Assembly (NCBI GenBank): GCA_964511875.1
Contig: CAZEHS010000014.1
Coordinates: 1-48,066 of the forward strand
DNA length: 48,066 nt
Source of the DNA: CAZEHS01 sp964511875
Lineage (GTDB): Bacteria > Bacillota > Clostridia > Peptostreptococcales > Acidaminobacteraceae
Direction of reading: 5' to 3'
The notes under the pieces are model-generated. The model had not been told where the DNA came from, did not search any database, and worked only from the letters and a program-made list of their open reading frames with translations. This document shows positions 31,819 to 40,700 of the stretch, piece by piece (within the stretch, counting starts at the first letter, position 1; every line of letters begins with the position of its first letter). The position numbers and the translations under genes were made by a program.

Positions 31819-33429
31819 TTATTTCGGTTGTTCCATAATCCCTTTTGCTGCTTTTATGAATTCTCTGAACAGGGGGTGGGCTTTGGTGGGGCGGCTTTTG
31901 AATTCGGGGTGGAATTGGCCGGCTACGAACCAGGGGTGGCCGGGGAGTTCGATTATTTCTACCAGGCGTTCGTCGGGAGAAAGACCGCTGATTACGAGGC
32001 CGGCTTTTTGGATGGCTTCGCGGTAATGGTTGTTGAATTCGTAGCGGTGACGGTGGCGTTCGTAGATGAGCTCGTCGCCGTAAGCCTCGTGGGCTTTGCT
32101 GCCGGAGGCGATTTTGCAGGGGTATACGCCAAGACGCATGGTACCGCCTTTATCTTCCACATCCAGCTGGTCAAGCATCAGGTCGATGACGGGGTTGGTT
32201 GTTTCAGGGTTCAGCTCGGAGCTGTGGGCGTCGGTTAGGCCCATGACGTTGCGGCAGTATTCGACAACTGCCATCTGCATTCCCAGGCAGATTCCGAAGA
32301 ATGGAACAGCGTTTTCACGGGCATAGCGGACCGCTTCGATCTTGCCTTCGATGCCTCGGTCGCCGAAGCCGCCGGGAACCAGGATGCCGTCGGCTTTTTC
32401 AAGGATGTCGGCGACGTTGTCACGGGTGACATCCTCGGAGGAGATCCAGTCGATTTCCACATTCACCTGGTTGGCGAGACCGGCGTGTTTGAGCGCCTCT
32501 GCCACAGACAGATAGGCATCACGGAGCTCTACATATTTGCCGACCAGTGCGATCCGGACGCTTTGGGTGAGGCCGCGCTCGGTTTCTACCAGGTGGGTCC
32601 ATTTTGTAAGGTCCGGTGCACTGCATTTCAGGGCGAATTTGGTGCACACCTTCTCTGCAAGGCCTTCCGCTTCCAGCATCAGGGGCACTTCATAAATGGA
32701 ATTGGCATCCATGTTGGCGATAACATCTTCTGCTTTGATGTTGCAGAACAGGGCGATTTTAGCCTTGATATCGTCGGTGATGGGCTTCTCGGTGCGGGCG
32801 ACGATGATGTCCGGTGTGATACCGATCTGGCGGAGCTCTTTGACGCTGTGCTGAGTGGGCTTGGTTTTAAGCTCGCCGGATTTGCCCAGGTATGGCAGCA
32901 GGGTGAGGTGGATGTAGAGGACGTTTTCTTTGCCAAGGTCGAACTGCATCTGACGGATGGCTTCCAGGAAAGTAAGGCTTTCCATATCGCCGACGGTGCC
33001 GCCGATTTCGGTGATGACAACATCAGGATTGGATTCATGGGCGACACGGAGGGCGCGCTCTTTTATTTCGTTGGTGATATGGGGAATGACCTGCACTGTG
33101 GCGCCCAGATAGTCGCCACGGCGTTCCTTGGAGATGACGGACCAATAGATCTTGCCGGTTGTGACGCTGGAGCTCTGACTGAGGTTGATATCGATGAAAC
33201 GTTCATAGTGGCCAAGATCCAGATCCGTTTCCGCTCCATCCTCTGTTACGTATACTTCCCCATGCTGATAAGGACTCATGGTGCCGGGGTCCTTGTTGAT
33301 GTACGGATCGAATTTCTGAATAGAGACCTTAAGACCACGGGCTTTCAGGAGCAGGCCGAGGGATGCTGCGGTGATGCCTTTGCCGAGGGACGATACTACG
33401 CCGCCTGTTACGAAGATGAATTTAGTCAT
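31819..33429 (-). CDS. pyrG: CTP synthase
   Basis: This 536-residue, full-length enzyme has an N-terminal amidoligase domain (about 1-267) with FVTGGVVSSLGKGI (P-loop) and KFDPYINKDPGTMSPYQHGE. Its class I glutamine amidotransferase domain (about 290-530) has the nucleophile in FFGICLGMQMAVVE (Cys about 380) and the catalytic His-Pro-Glu in AGQFHPEF. It converts UTP to CTP with glutamine and ATP. AGGAGG lies before ATG 33429. It is a core housekeeping gene with higher GC than the glycan island. Family A elements lie directly on both sides: one ends 3 nt after its stop, the other begins just before its ribosome binding site. Confidence 0.99.
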   Translation of the reverse strand: MTKFIFVTGGVVSSLGKGITAASLGLLLKARGLKVSIQKFDPYINKDPGTMSPYQHGEVYVTEDGAETDLDLGHYERFIDINLSQSSSVTTGKIYWSVISKERRGDYLGATVQVIPHITNEIKERALRVAHESNPDVVITEIGGTVGDMESLTFLEAIRQMQFDLGKENVLYIHLTLLPYLGKSGELKTKPTQHSVKELRQIGITPDIIVARTEKPITDDIKAKIALFCNIKAEDVIANMDANSIYEVPLMLEAEGLAEKVCTKFALKCSAPDLTKWTHLVETERGLTQSVRIALVGKYVELRDAYLSVAEALKHAGLANQVNVEIDWISSEDVTRDNVADILEKADGILVPGGFGDRGIEGKIEAVRYARENAVPFFGICLGMQMAVVEYCRNVMGLTDAHSSELNPETTNPVIDLMLDQLDVEDKGGTMRLGVYPCKIASGSKAHEAYGDELIYERHRHRYEFNNHYREAIQKAGLVISGLSPDERLVEIIELPGHPWFVAGQFHPEFKSRPTKAHPLFREFIKAAKGIMEQPK

Positions 33430-33447
33430 GAGACCTCCTATAATGTT

Positions 33448-33636
33448 GGAACCACCGAATACACCGAATGCACCGAAAAGGATTGGGATTAATGGTTATT
33501 TGGGGCGTCGTTGTAGATGTGTGGTTATTAAGAATCGATGTGTTAAATATTGAAGTAGATTGGATCCACCGAATACACCAAAAGGGATATGGTTTCAAAT
33601 AGTTTTTCGGTGATTTCGGTGTATTCGGTGGTTCCA
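33448..33636. repeat. family A element, double left arm with one right arm
   Basis: Left arms occur at 33448 (GGAACCACCGAATACACCG and on to GCACCGAAAAGG) and about 33561 (GATCCACCGAATACACC, diverged). A right arm lies at 33605-33636 (TTCGGTGATTTCGGTG, then TATTCGGTGGTTCC). This right arm is a 31-of-32 match to the direct copy at 34016-34047, and the GxxExxY gene lies exactly between them. The element fills the gap between pyrG and the GxxExxY gene. Confidence 0.88.
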
Positions 33637-33639
33637 TCT

Positions 33640-34047
33640 TTAAGATGCGATGCGTTTGAATTGGAGTTTGAAATTGCCGAAGTTTACTAATATGCCTAGC
33701 TTTTTTCTTGTGCCTTTGAGATAGTTCATTAACTGGGCTTTGTGGTTGTTGTCAAGATCGCTGACTGCTTTCAATTCGATGATTATTTTTTCGTCGATTA
33801 TGAAATCTGCGATGTATTCTCCTGCAGTGACGTCTTTGTAGTAAACTTCGATGGGTTCCTGTCGTTTGTAGGCTATTCCACGGATGTCCAACTCATGGGC
33901 CAGAGCGTTTTCATATACTTTTTCCAAGTATCCTGGACCAAGTGCTGAATGAACACTATATACTGCTTGTCGCAACACTTCCGTCAAATCTCCATATAAT
34001 AAATCCTGATATTTATTCGGTGATTTCGGTGAATTCGGTGGTTCCAT
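33640..34047 (-). CDS. GxxExxY protein (PDDEXK_3-family nuclease-like)
   Basis: This 135-residue protein carries the name-giving motif GYLEKVY (Gly39, Glu42, Tyr45) and PD-(D/E)xK-type residues: Asp81 in YIADFIID and Glu91-x-Lys93 in IIELKAV. The family is of unknown function but is predicted to have a restriction-endonuclease-like fold. The start at ATG 34047 has GGAGG 7 nt upstream and lies inside a family A arm, so the first eleven residues (MEPPNSPKSPN) are translated repeat; the conserved core begins near residue 15. The stop lies 3 nt before the next arm. A dedicated promoter (34162-34190) and an attenuator-like hairpin (34060-34096) lie upstream. Nuclease activity and mobility are inferred, not seen. 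Confidence 0.9.
   Translation of the reverse strand: MEPPNSPKSPNKYQDLLYGDLTEVLRQAVYSVHSALGPGYLEKVYENALAHELDIRGIAYKRQEPIEVYYKDVTAGEYIADFIIDEKIIIELKAVSDLDNNHKAQLMNYLKGTRKKLGILVNFGNFKLQFKRIAS
34016..34047. repeat. family A right arm overlapping the start of the GxxExxY gene
   Basis: TATTCGGTGATTTCGGTG followed by AATTCGGTGGTTCCAT is a direct repeat of 33605-33637. The last three bases are the start codon of the GxxExxY gene read on the minus strand. It has no partner left arm close by. Confidence 0.9.
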
Positions 34048-34059
34048 ATTTTTTCCTCC

Positions 34060-34096
34060 AAAAAAATAGTGAGAGGTCACCTCTGTGGGTGACCTC
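34060..34096 (-). terminator. intrinsic terminator or attenuator just before the GxxExxY ribosome binding site
   Basis: On the minus strand GAGGTCACC (34096-34088) pairs perfectly with GGTGACCTC (34081-34073), followed closely by seven T (34066-34060). GGAGG of the GxxExxY gene comes directly after the T-run. A second perfect hairpin, GCACCCC/GGGGTGC (34121-34139), lies upstream in the same leader. Confidence 0.75.
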
Positions 34097-34154
34097 CCAA
34101 AGCTCTTTTTTGGCGGGTGGGCACCCCTTTTTGGGGTGCGGATCGTAAAAACAT
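34077..34154 (-). CDS. possible 25-codon leader peptide of the GxxExxY transcript
   Basis: An ATG at 34154 lies at or within 2-3 nt of the expected transcription start, so it could be read as a leaderless message. It encodes MFLRSAPQKGVPTRQKRALG and five more residues, then stops inside the 3' strand of the terminator stem. No ribosome binding site is possible. A ribosome on it would break the terminator. It may well be a chance frame. Confidence 0.25.
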   Translation of the reverse strand: MFLRSAPQKGVPTRQKRALGGHPQR

Positions 34155-34161
34155 ATTGGTT

Positions 34162-34190
34162 AGTATAGCCTGATGAGGGGGATGAGTCAA
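34162..34190 (-). promoter_or_regulatory. near-consensus promoter of the GxxExxY gene
   Basis: On the minus strand, TTGACT (34190-34185) and TATACT (34167-34162) are spaced by exactly 17 bp. Expected start is near 34155. It lies downstream of the terminator that ends the protease unit. Confidence 0.7.
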
Positions 34191-34206
34191 GAGAAAAAGT
34201 AAGACA

Positions 34207-34236
34207 AATAAAAAAACTCCGATTTTTAGGTCGGAG
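34207..34236 (-). terminator. terminator after the S41 protease gene
   Basis: CTCCGA and TCGGAG form a stem around ACCTAAAA-type loop DNA, and the minus strand continues TTTTTTTATTT. It lies beyond the family A element that follows the protease stop codon. Confidence 0.75.
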
Positions 34237-34244
34237 GGGGATTT

Positions 34245-34461
34245 TACCACGGAATATACGGAAATAGTATAAGAATACGATAGGGAAATTTTTGCCACGG
34301 AATACACGGAGAAAAGGTGGTAAAGGCGGGTAGGGTTTATTTAATTCTATTTTCTGGTGGGTGTAAAAGGGTGTTTTTGCGGAAAATTTGCACGTATAGC
34401 AATTACCAAATGAAGATAAACAGATGTATTAACCGTTTTTCTCCGTGTATTCCGTGGCAAA
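34245..34461. repeat. family A element of the CACGGAA type
   Basis: Left arms TACCACGGAATATACGGAAA (34245) and GCCACGGAATACACGGAG (34294) face a right arm TCCGTGTATTCCGTGGC (34442-34458). About 120 bp of AT-rich sequence lie between. The right arm ends about 7 nt after the stop of the protease gene (34465). Together with terminator, promoter and attenuator it explains the 417-bp gap 34048-34464. Confidence 0.82.
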
Positions 34462-34464
34462 TGT

Positions 34465-35820
34465 TTACTTTTTCAACACTTCAATTGCTTTCTTCAGCTG
34501 GAGATCTTCTTTGGACAGTTGGGCGGTTTGGTCGAACATGGTTTTGACTTTGTTGGCTTCTTCCTGGGTGAGGATGCCGTTCAGGTCGATGCCCATCTGG
34601 TTGAGGGTGTCGGCGAGCTTCTGATCGAAAACCCCATCGGTTGCCATTGTGTAGCCCATTAGAGAAAGACGCTGTTCGACGGCGATGATGTTGAGGCCGG
34701 CTCCGCCGAGTTTGACGGGAAGGGGATCCCCTACGACGGCGAGGTTCTTGAGGTTTTCATCGGTGAAGGGCTTAGGCTGGTCGATGAGGATATTGGGGAT
34801 GATCCCTGCATCCTGGATTTTCACCATGGCCGTTGTGAAGAATTCTGCGATGGTCATCTTGTAGCCGCCGGATTCGCCGCCCTTAAGGTCGTAGATGCTT
34901 TGGGCAACGCCCTTTCCATAGGATTTGGTGCCGACGACGGTGCCGGTTTTGTTGTCTTTTACGATGCCCGCCAGCATTTCAGCGCCGCTGGCGCTGTTGC
35001 CGTTGATAATGACTGAGAGAGGTATGCCGATGGGATTACGCTCCGAGCGGTAGGAATCCTCCCCTACCCGGTATTTGACGGTGATCAGGGTGGTGTTTTT
35101 CGGAACCAGCCACTCGCTGATTCTCAGTACAGATTCGATGTCCCCGCCGGGATTATCACGGAGGTCCAGTACGAGGCTTTTCATTTTCTGCTTCTGTAAA
35201 GCGGCGATGGCCTCTTCGAAGTATTTGCTTGAATTGGAGGTGAATTCGAGTATGCGGATGTATCCCACCTGATTGTCCATCAGCTTGTATTCAATGGGAT
35301 TGATGAGGATTTTTTCGCGGACCATTGTTACTGTGAGCTTTTCTGTTCCCCGAAGGACGCCGAGGGTTACGGATGTTTTTTCCGGCCCCAACAGCTTATC
35401 GATACGGTCCCTGAAGGTAAGGGGCGTCACATCCTGGCCGTTGATGGAATAGATCACGTCCCCCTTCACAATTCCGGCTTTCTGTGCCGGGGAATTGGGA
35501 TAGACCTGTGAAACGTTGATGTAGTAAGGATGCTCATTGACGATGATGCCAATCCCCACGAAGCTGCCTTCCAGACTGTCGGTGAAGCTTTTGTATTCTG
35601 CAGCGGAGTAGTATTCACTGTACGGATCCAGCGATTCAAGCATCCCCTTCAGCGACGCCTGTAATAAGGCATCACGGGTGACGGGCTTGTAGTAGTTGGT
35701 CTCCACATTTTGAAGTACGCTCTGGAAGGTGTCAAGAGTAACTGGCTGGGCTGTTGCAAAGGCTGGTTCTACAACCATTGCCAAGCTCAGTGTTAGGATT
35801 AAAGGCAGTTTTATTTTCAT
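34465..35820 (-). CDS. S41-family C-terminal processing protease with C-terminal peptidoglycan-binding-like domain
   Basis: This 451-residue exported protease has a signal peptide (cleavage near AFATA) and an N-terminal helical part (YYKPVTRDALLQASLKGMLE). A PDZ domain follows (about 85-165, GIGIIVNEHPYYINVSQVY), then a tail-specific peptidase core with NGNSASGAEML. The catalytic set fits CtpA/CtpB spacing: Ser about 278, Lys about 303 (SYGKG), Gln four residues later. The last 90 residues resemble a peptidoglycan-binding helical bundle (VEQRLSLMGYTMATDGVFD). It probably cleaves surface or wall-associated proteins outside the membrane. GGAGG lies before ATG 35820. The neighbouring SLH genes suggest a surface-processing role. 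Confidence 0.95.
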   Translation of the reverse strand: MKIKLPLILTLSLAMVVEPAFATAQPVTLDTFQSVLQNVETNYYKPVTRDALLQASLKGMLESLDPYSEYYSAAEYKSFTDSLEGSFVGIGIIVNEHPYYINVSQVYPNSPAQKAGIVKGDVIYSINGQDVTPLTFRDRIDKLLGPEKTSVTLGVLRGTEKLTVTMVREKILINPIEYKLMDNQVGYIRILEFTSNSSKYFEEAIAALQKQKMKSLVLDLRDNPGGDIESVLRISEWLVPKNTTLITVKYRVGEDSYRSERNPIGIPLSVIINGNSASGAEMLAGIVKDNKTGTVVGTKSYGKGVAQSIYDLKGGESGGYKMTIAEFFTTAMVKIQDAGIIPNILIDQPKPFTDENLKNLAVVGDPLPVKLGGAGLNIIAVEQRLSLMGYTMATDGVFDQKLADTLNQMGIDLNGILTQEEANKVKTMFDQTAQLSKEDLQLKKAIEVLKK

Positions 35821-35862
35821 GGGACACCTCCAGTTTTTTTTGCCACGGATGGCTGTTAATTT

Positions 35863-35977
35863 TCAACCTTCCTCCGGGAGGAAGGTGTCACAAAGTGACG
35901 GAAGGAGTCCCGGAGGGGAACCGCCCTGCGACTCCCCCTGTCTCTTCGAGACATCCCCCTCCCGGAGGGAGATTGAG
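35863..35977. repeat. family B four-hairpin element, arrangement L-R
   Basis: Module L (TCAACCTTCCTCCGGGAGG, then GTCAC/GTGAC and GGAAGGAGTC) is followed by module R (GACTCCCCCTGTCTC, then a GAGACA hairpin and CCCTCCCGGAGGGAG-ATTGA). The ends TCAACC...GATTGA form an imperfect terminal inverted repeat. It lies between the SLH gene stop (36003) and the protease start (35820). Confidence 0.87.
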
Positions 35978-36002
35978 ATGGTACATGCATTATATATATC
36001 CC

Positions 36003-37535
36003 TTATAATTTATTTATAATCCTCTCCCTATAATCATAATTGATATCTTCACGGATGTGTTGGATGAATTTATTGATCAGGGTGGCGGCTTCGGCGCGGG
36101 TGACCATTTCGCCGGGGCGGATGGTGCCGTCTTCGTAGCCGGTTACGAGGCTGATGTCTTTGGCCATGTAGATGGCGTCCTTGGACCAGTCGGGGATTTC
36201 GCTTTCATCCCGGTAGCCGATGCGGTAGGGAGGGCTGGGGGCCAGGTGGGTGATGCCGAGGGCGTTGACCATGATTTGGATGGCTTCGGAACGGCGGAGG
36301 GTGCGGTCCGGAAGGAAATAGCCGTTTTCACCGATCATGATGCCGCGATCCTTGACGAATTTCACATAGGCATATTCCGGGTCGTTAACTGTGATGTCTT
36401 CAAACAACTTGAGGGCATTCGGATCACGCTTGAGCTTGATACGCTCAGCGGCGGTCAGCTCATTCACTTCCGAAAGGGAGTTGGCGATTGCCCGGGCGAA
36501 GTCGAACCGGGTGATGGGCGTGTCCGGTGAAAAATAACTGGAATCGTTGCTGAAAATATCCAGGCTGGCCAGCAGGAAGATCGACTCTTCTGCCCAGTGC
36601 CCGCCGATATCGCGGTATTTGGGCGAGAGGAGGCTCTCGTTATCCATAAGCGCATCCCGGCGCAGGTTCTGTGTGGCCCTGTTTCGTTTGCCTGTCGGGA
36701 CACCTTCGTCGTCCAGCTTGGGGAGATCATATTCGTACTGTAGGATGTTTTCCAGAGTGCGGTTCTTTACATAACCGTTCCGGAAGCTGAAGGTCTGTGG
36801 AGAATTGACGAGCTTGGAGAAGCTGCGCTTGTCGGACCTGGAGAGCCGCAGGGATACGGTTCCGTTCCATTCCAGGAACTTATCCGAGCCTGAATCTGCA
36901 ACGTAGTCCGGGTTCGCCACCTGGGATGTGATGCTGTGCTCAACAACGGTGGTAAGGCTGTCGCCCCAGTAATGGCTGTAGCCGATGACAGGATCACCGT
37001 TGGTTTCGATGACGATCTTCCCTTCATTATTGGTGGGCGTCCCGTTGATATAGTAGGTGCGCTTGCCGTAGAAGGTTCCGGAGGAATAATCCACAGCCGG
37101 GGTGTTGTCCACTAGTGCCGACTTGGTGTAGATATAGCTGTTCAGTGTGTACTTGTCACTGCCCGCTGTCACGCTTTCCGAGAACGCGGTGATATTGCTC
37201 TTGCGCTGGGTCTGTTTGAATGTTGTGTTGACCTTATCCGTCACTTCCACGGTGATTTTCCGGGTGACTTCTATGTCCTCTTCCACATTGACCAGGTCGT
37301 ATTTGTACGATATCGTGTAGGTTTCCTTGCCGACGGGGGTTTCAGGCACGGAAATGGTGCCAGTAAGCAGCACGGGTTTCCCTGTAAGAAAGCAGAATTC
37401 CTCATAATTATAGGTGTCCGATTTCAGTGTAGGATCCCCCTGGACCCCTCCCTCGAACCCGGCCATATCGGCGTATGCGTATGAAGTTGTGAGCAGGATT
37501 ACAGCTGTGATGCAGCCGATAAGTCGTTTGAGCAT
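36003..37535 (-). CDS. SLH-domain surface protein with C-terminal SLH triplet
   Basis: This 510-residue protein has a signal peptide (MLKRLIGCITAVILLTTSY, cleavage near AYADM) and a beta-rich region of about 280 residues without a recognised family. Three SLH repeats follow at about 305-360 (YRDIGGHWAEESIFLL), 377-430 (FEDITVNDPEYAYVKFV, RTLRRSEAIQIMVNALG) and 440-492 (DWSKDAIYMAKDISLVTGY, MVTRAEAATLINKF). The SLH triplet should bind pyruvylated wall polymer. ATG 37535 is chosen for the GGAGG and the signal peptide; the open frame runs about 59 codons further upstream through a family B repeat and is not used. It may be co-transcribed with its neighbours. Confidence 0.88.
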   Translation of the reverse strand: MLKRLIGCITAVILLTTSYAYADMAGFEGGVQGDPTLKSDTYNYEEFCFLTGKPVLLTGTISVPETPVGKETYTISYKYDLVNVEEDIEVTRKITVEVTDKVNTTFKQTQRKSNITAFSESVTAGSDKYTLNSYIYTKSALVDNTPAVDYSSGTFYGKRTYYINGTPTNNEGKIVIETNGDPVIGYSHYWGDSLTTVVEHSITSQVANPDYVADSGSDKFLEWNGTVSLRLSRSDKRSFSKLVNSPQTFSFRNGYVKNRTLENILQYEYDLPKLDDEGVPTGKRNRATQNLRRDALMDNESLLSPKYRDIGGHWAEESIFLLASLDIFSNDSSYFSPDTPITRFDFARAIANSLSEVNELTAAERIKLKRDPNALKLFEDITVNDPEYAYVKFVKDRGIMIGENGYFLPDRTLRRSEAIQIMVNALGITHLAPSPPYRIGYRDESEIPDWSKDAIYMAKDISLVTGYEDGTIRPGEMVTRAEAATLINKFIQHIREDINYDYRERIINKL

Positions 37536-37570
37536 GGAGGCCTCCGGTGGGGAAGTGTTTTTTGTAACTT

Positions 37571-37693
37571 GCCTTCCTCCGGGAGGAAGGTGGCAGCGAA
37601 GCTGGCGGAAGGAGTCTGCGAGACGAACAGCTGCAATCACGCAGACTCCCCCTGTCACTAGCGTGACATCCCCCTCCCGGAGGGAGACAGAGA
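37571..37693. repeat. family B four-hairpin element, arrangement L-R
   Basis: Module L (GCCTTCCTCCGGGAGGAAGG, GCAGC/GCTGGC hairpin, GGAAGGAGTC) and module R (GACTCCCCCTGTCAC, GTGACATCCC, CTCCCGGAGGGAG) surround a GTCTGCG/CGCAGAC inner inverted repeat. It lies between two SLH genes. Confidence 0.87.
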
Positions 37694-37733
37694 TAATCCG
37701 TGGCAAAATCAATTCGTTATATTTGTTCTTGCA

Positions 37734-40700
37734 CTACTCTTCCACCACGACCAGCACCGCATTCCCGCGCATCCGGATAACCTGTATGCGGTCGCCGGGG
37801 TTGATGTCTTCGAAGGTGATGGGGCGGTTGTTGCGGACGATGAGGGCGTCCTGGACGCCGACGTACATATCGGAACGATTGATATTCCAGTTATTCTGGG
37901 ATTCGATCCAGTCCATGCCGTTGTTCATCTGAATGCGGTTCCAGGTTGTATCCAGGCCGGCTACGGTTCCTTTGGTGAGGACCAGAAGGTTCAGTTGGTC
38001 GTTCATCTCGTCGTCGAGCTCGGATTCCCTTTCAAGGGTGTTGTCGATGTCGCTGTCCTTGAACAGGGAGCTCTTCCGGATCGTCATATCGATGATTTCG
38101 CCGTTCTCATCGGTGTAGGCCATGGCATAGAAGCGCTCGTAGTCCAATCCCTCGTCGTCGGTATCCTCATTTTCCTCTTTGGAGTATTCCCCATTGAAGA
38201 AGGTGTAGGGTGTGAGGACTTCAGGATTCTCTTCATCGGTCACATCGGTGATCCGGCTGGCGTTTCCAAAGTACAGGCTGGCGGCTCCGCCGGTATCGAC
38301 ACCCGACATGCTGTTGTCTGAAAGCCTCGACGGGTATTCCAGATCGACGCGGCTTGAGTATACAGCATCCACATACCCGACATAAAAGCCTCCCAGCTGA
38401 AGCTGTTGGGTCCCGTTCAGGCTCACTACCGCTGCCTGGGTCTGGCCTGTAAGGTAATTGGCAACGACTGCGACGCTGTCCTGGCTGGTGAGGTTCGACA
38501 TGTCGACCATCCGGTCGTCACGAAGGAAGATGGTCCCTTCATTATAGGCCACATTTGTCCGGTTATCCAGCTCGAACCGGCCGATAGCTTGATCCACCTT
38601 ATAAACGCCGCTGGCATACTGGCGCTCGCCGCCGTTCTTCACGACGATCTTAACCGCTTCCGGCCGTGTGTAGCCGTCCTTGAGGGCGATATATACTTCG
38701 CCGTTCAGGTGATAATTCTTGAGATCGTTGACTGTGATCTTGCGCCCCTGGGCGTAGATTGTCGAGGTGGGATTCAGGTAAAAATCCTTCATGTACTGCC
38801 CGGTTGCTGTCCACTGGCCGTTTTTCAGAAGCGATGGCTCCTTAAGGGAGATCAGTCCGCTAGCGCCGTTCACCTGGGCTACTTTTCCGGTATATACGCC
38901 CTGTACCAGCTGTTCAGGTCCTTCAATCTCCACTTTTTTCGGCGTCATGGATTCCAGATCCGGGAAATAGAGCTTCACCCGGTCTCCAGCCTTCAATGCA
39001 GCAAAGCTCACGGGCTGGGCGTTCTTGGTCAGCTGGCTTTGACTGCTTACGGTATATCCCCTGGTGGATCCGTCCGGTGACTGGACCGTTACAAAATCCC
39101 CTGAGATGGATTTCACCGTGCCGGATACCATCCGGTTGGCCGGATCGATATAGCCGGGATTGGAGAAGGTTTCCGCTCCGATGCGGGTGATGAAGCCGTT
39201 GTTCAGGGTGAGCACCACCGGCATGGCGTATTTCAGATCCGTCATTCTGGCGAATCCTGTGTTGATGCTGATATCGGCGTACCCCGCAACCGGATAGTTG
39301 CCGATGACATTAGAATAATCCTGGACCGTGAGGCTGGAAATGCCTGTTTCCGGAATCGTAACGCTCCGGATGGTGCCTTTGATCTGGGTCACCTGCGATG
39401 GCTTAGCGACAGCGAACAGGAGGATATCCGGATCCTTCACCGTGTACTCGATGAAGTCGCCGGTCTTGAGCAGGGATGCGCCTCCGGTGACACCGTTTTT
39501 CGTGACGAAGATGTCATTGCGGATTCCCGTGGCGGCATCTGTCCTGATGACGATATCGAAGGTTTGTCCGGTGTGGTTCTTGACGCGTATCCGGTCCACT
39601 GCGTAGGTCTTGTCCCCTTCCTTGCGGGTTTCAGGGATTCGGTCGTAGATGGTTCCATAATAGGTGCGCAGGTTATCCCCCTGCATATTGTCTGATTTGA
39701 GGCGGTTCAGGATTGATCCGTCATTCAGGACCTCAGCGAAGACTGCCAGGCCGTCCCGGGTAATGATGTCAACCTGATCTCCCAGTGTAAGCCCTTCAGA
39801 GGTGGATACCTTTCCGCCCTTATAAACGCCGAAATCTGTTTTGATGCCGGTTTTCGAGTCGATGGCTGCGATGAGCCTGCTGACTGTGCCATCGATACCC
39901 TGAAGCGTGATGGTCTTTGTCGTGATGACGCCGCCGGCCACAGACTGATTCTGGGTCGTGATGCCGGCCACCATGCCGGATACCGCCGCCAGATTGCGGT
40001 TCGTATAGACACGGGGAGAAACCTCAGCAAGAATGGACGCCATTTCATCCCGGGCAACTCTCCTGGATGGATTGAATACCCCACCGGTATCAGTCGCCAT
40101 GATCTTTTCTCTAAGAAGGGCTTCCAGCAGGCCCCGGTTCTCAGGCTTTACTGACTGGACATCCTTATAGGTGTAAATGCCGTCAACATCAGCGAAATCC
40201 GGCTCCAGTGCGATAGCCCTGGCTGTCCATGCCGCAACTTCCTCGCGGGTGGCTGCCTGATCCAGGCCGGTGTTTTCAACATCCGTTATGATGCCCAACG
40301 CTATCGCCTGATCCGAATAGGCGGTTCTCATCAGAGCGGATACCGCGGCAGCGCTCTGCCCCTGTGATGCTGTCAGAACTCCCTGCTGAACCGCAGCCTC
40401 CTGACCTAGCATACGGACCAGCAGCGTCAGTGTATCCTGTCTGGACAGAACACCCTTGGGATTGAATCTGCCGTCGCCGTAGTTCTTGAAAATTCCTTCG
40501 AAACTGAGCCGGACGATGTCGTTCTGCGCTGAGTTGCCCCCGATGTCGGTATATTGGGCCAGCTTCACCAGCTCCGCTGCCTTTGGCTGGGACTGTATTT
40601 CCACGGCCCCTTCCACTGAAATGGGCAGCCCCACCAGCTCCGGCACCACCACATCCGGCCGCAGGGTGATATCCTCTGCGTAAGCGGAGGATAGTGGAAG

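Noticed and set aside
31717..32238. Open frame with N-terminal 'NHRRHRNHRK' on the plus strand, and similar 'HRxHRx' frames near 6741, 9703 and 9763
   Set aside because: The start is translated family A repeat and the rest is antisense to pyrG or intergenic repeat. They are by-products of the 9-bp period, not genes.
32485..33492. 335-codon open frame on the plus strand
   Set aside because: It is antisense to pyrG, shows no family motif, and reflects the codon bias of pyrG; its end runs through repeat DNA.
33448..34047. CRISPR array suggested by regular CACCGAA units
   Set aside because: Units are 9 bp with no spacers, arms are inverted pairs, and no cas genes are present.
35863..35977. Family B elements as insertion sequences
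   Set aside because: About 115 bp with no transposase frame; they are at most MITE-like.
36003..37712. Long form of the SLH protein starting at 37712
   Set aside because: The extra 59 codons cross a family B element. A signal peptide and GGAGG support ATG 37535.
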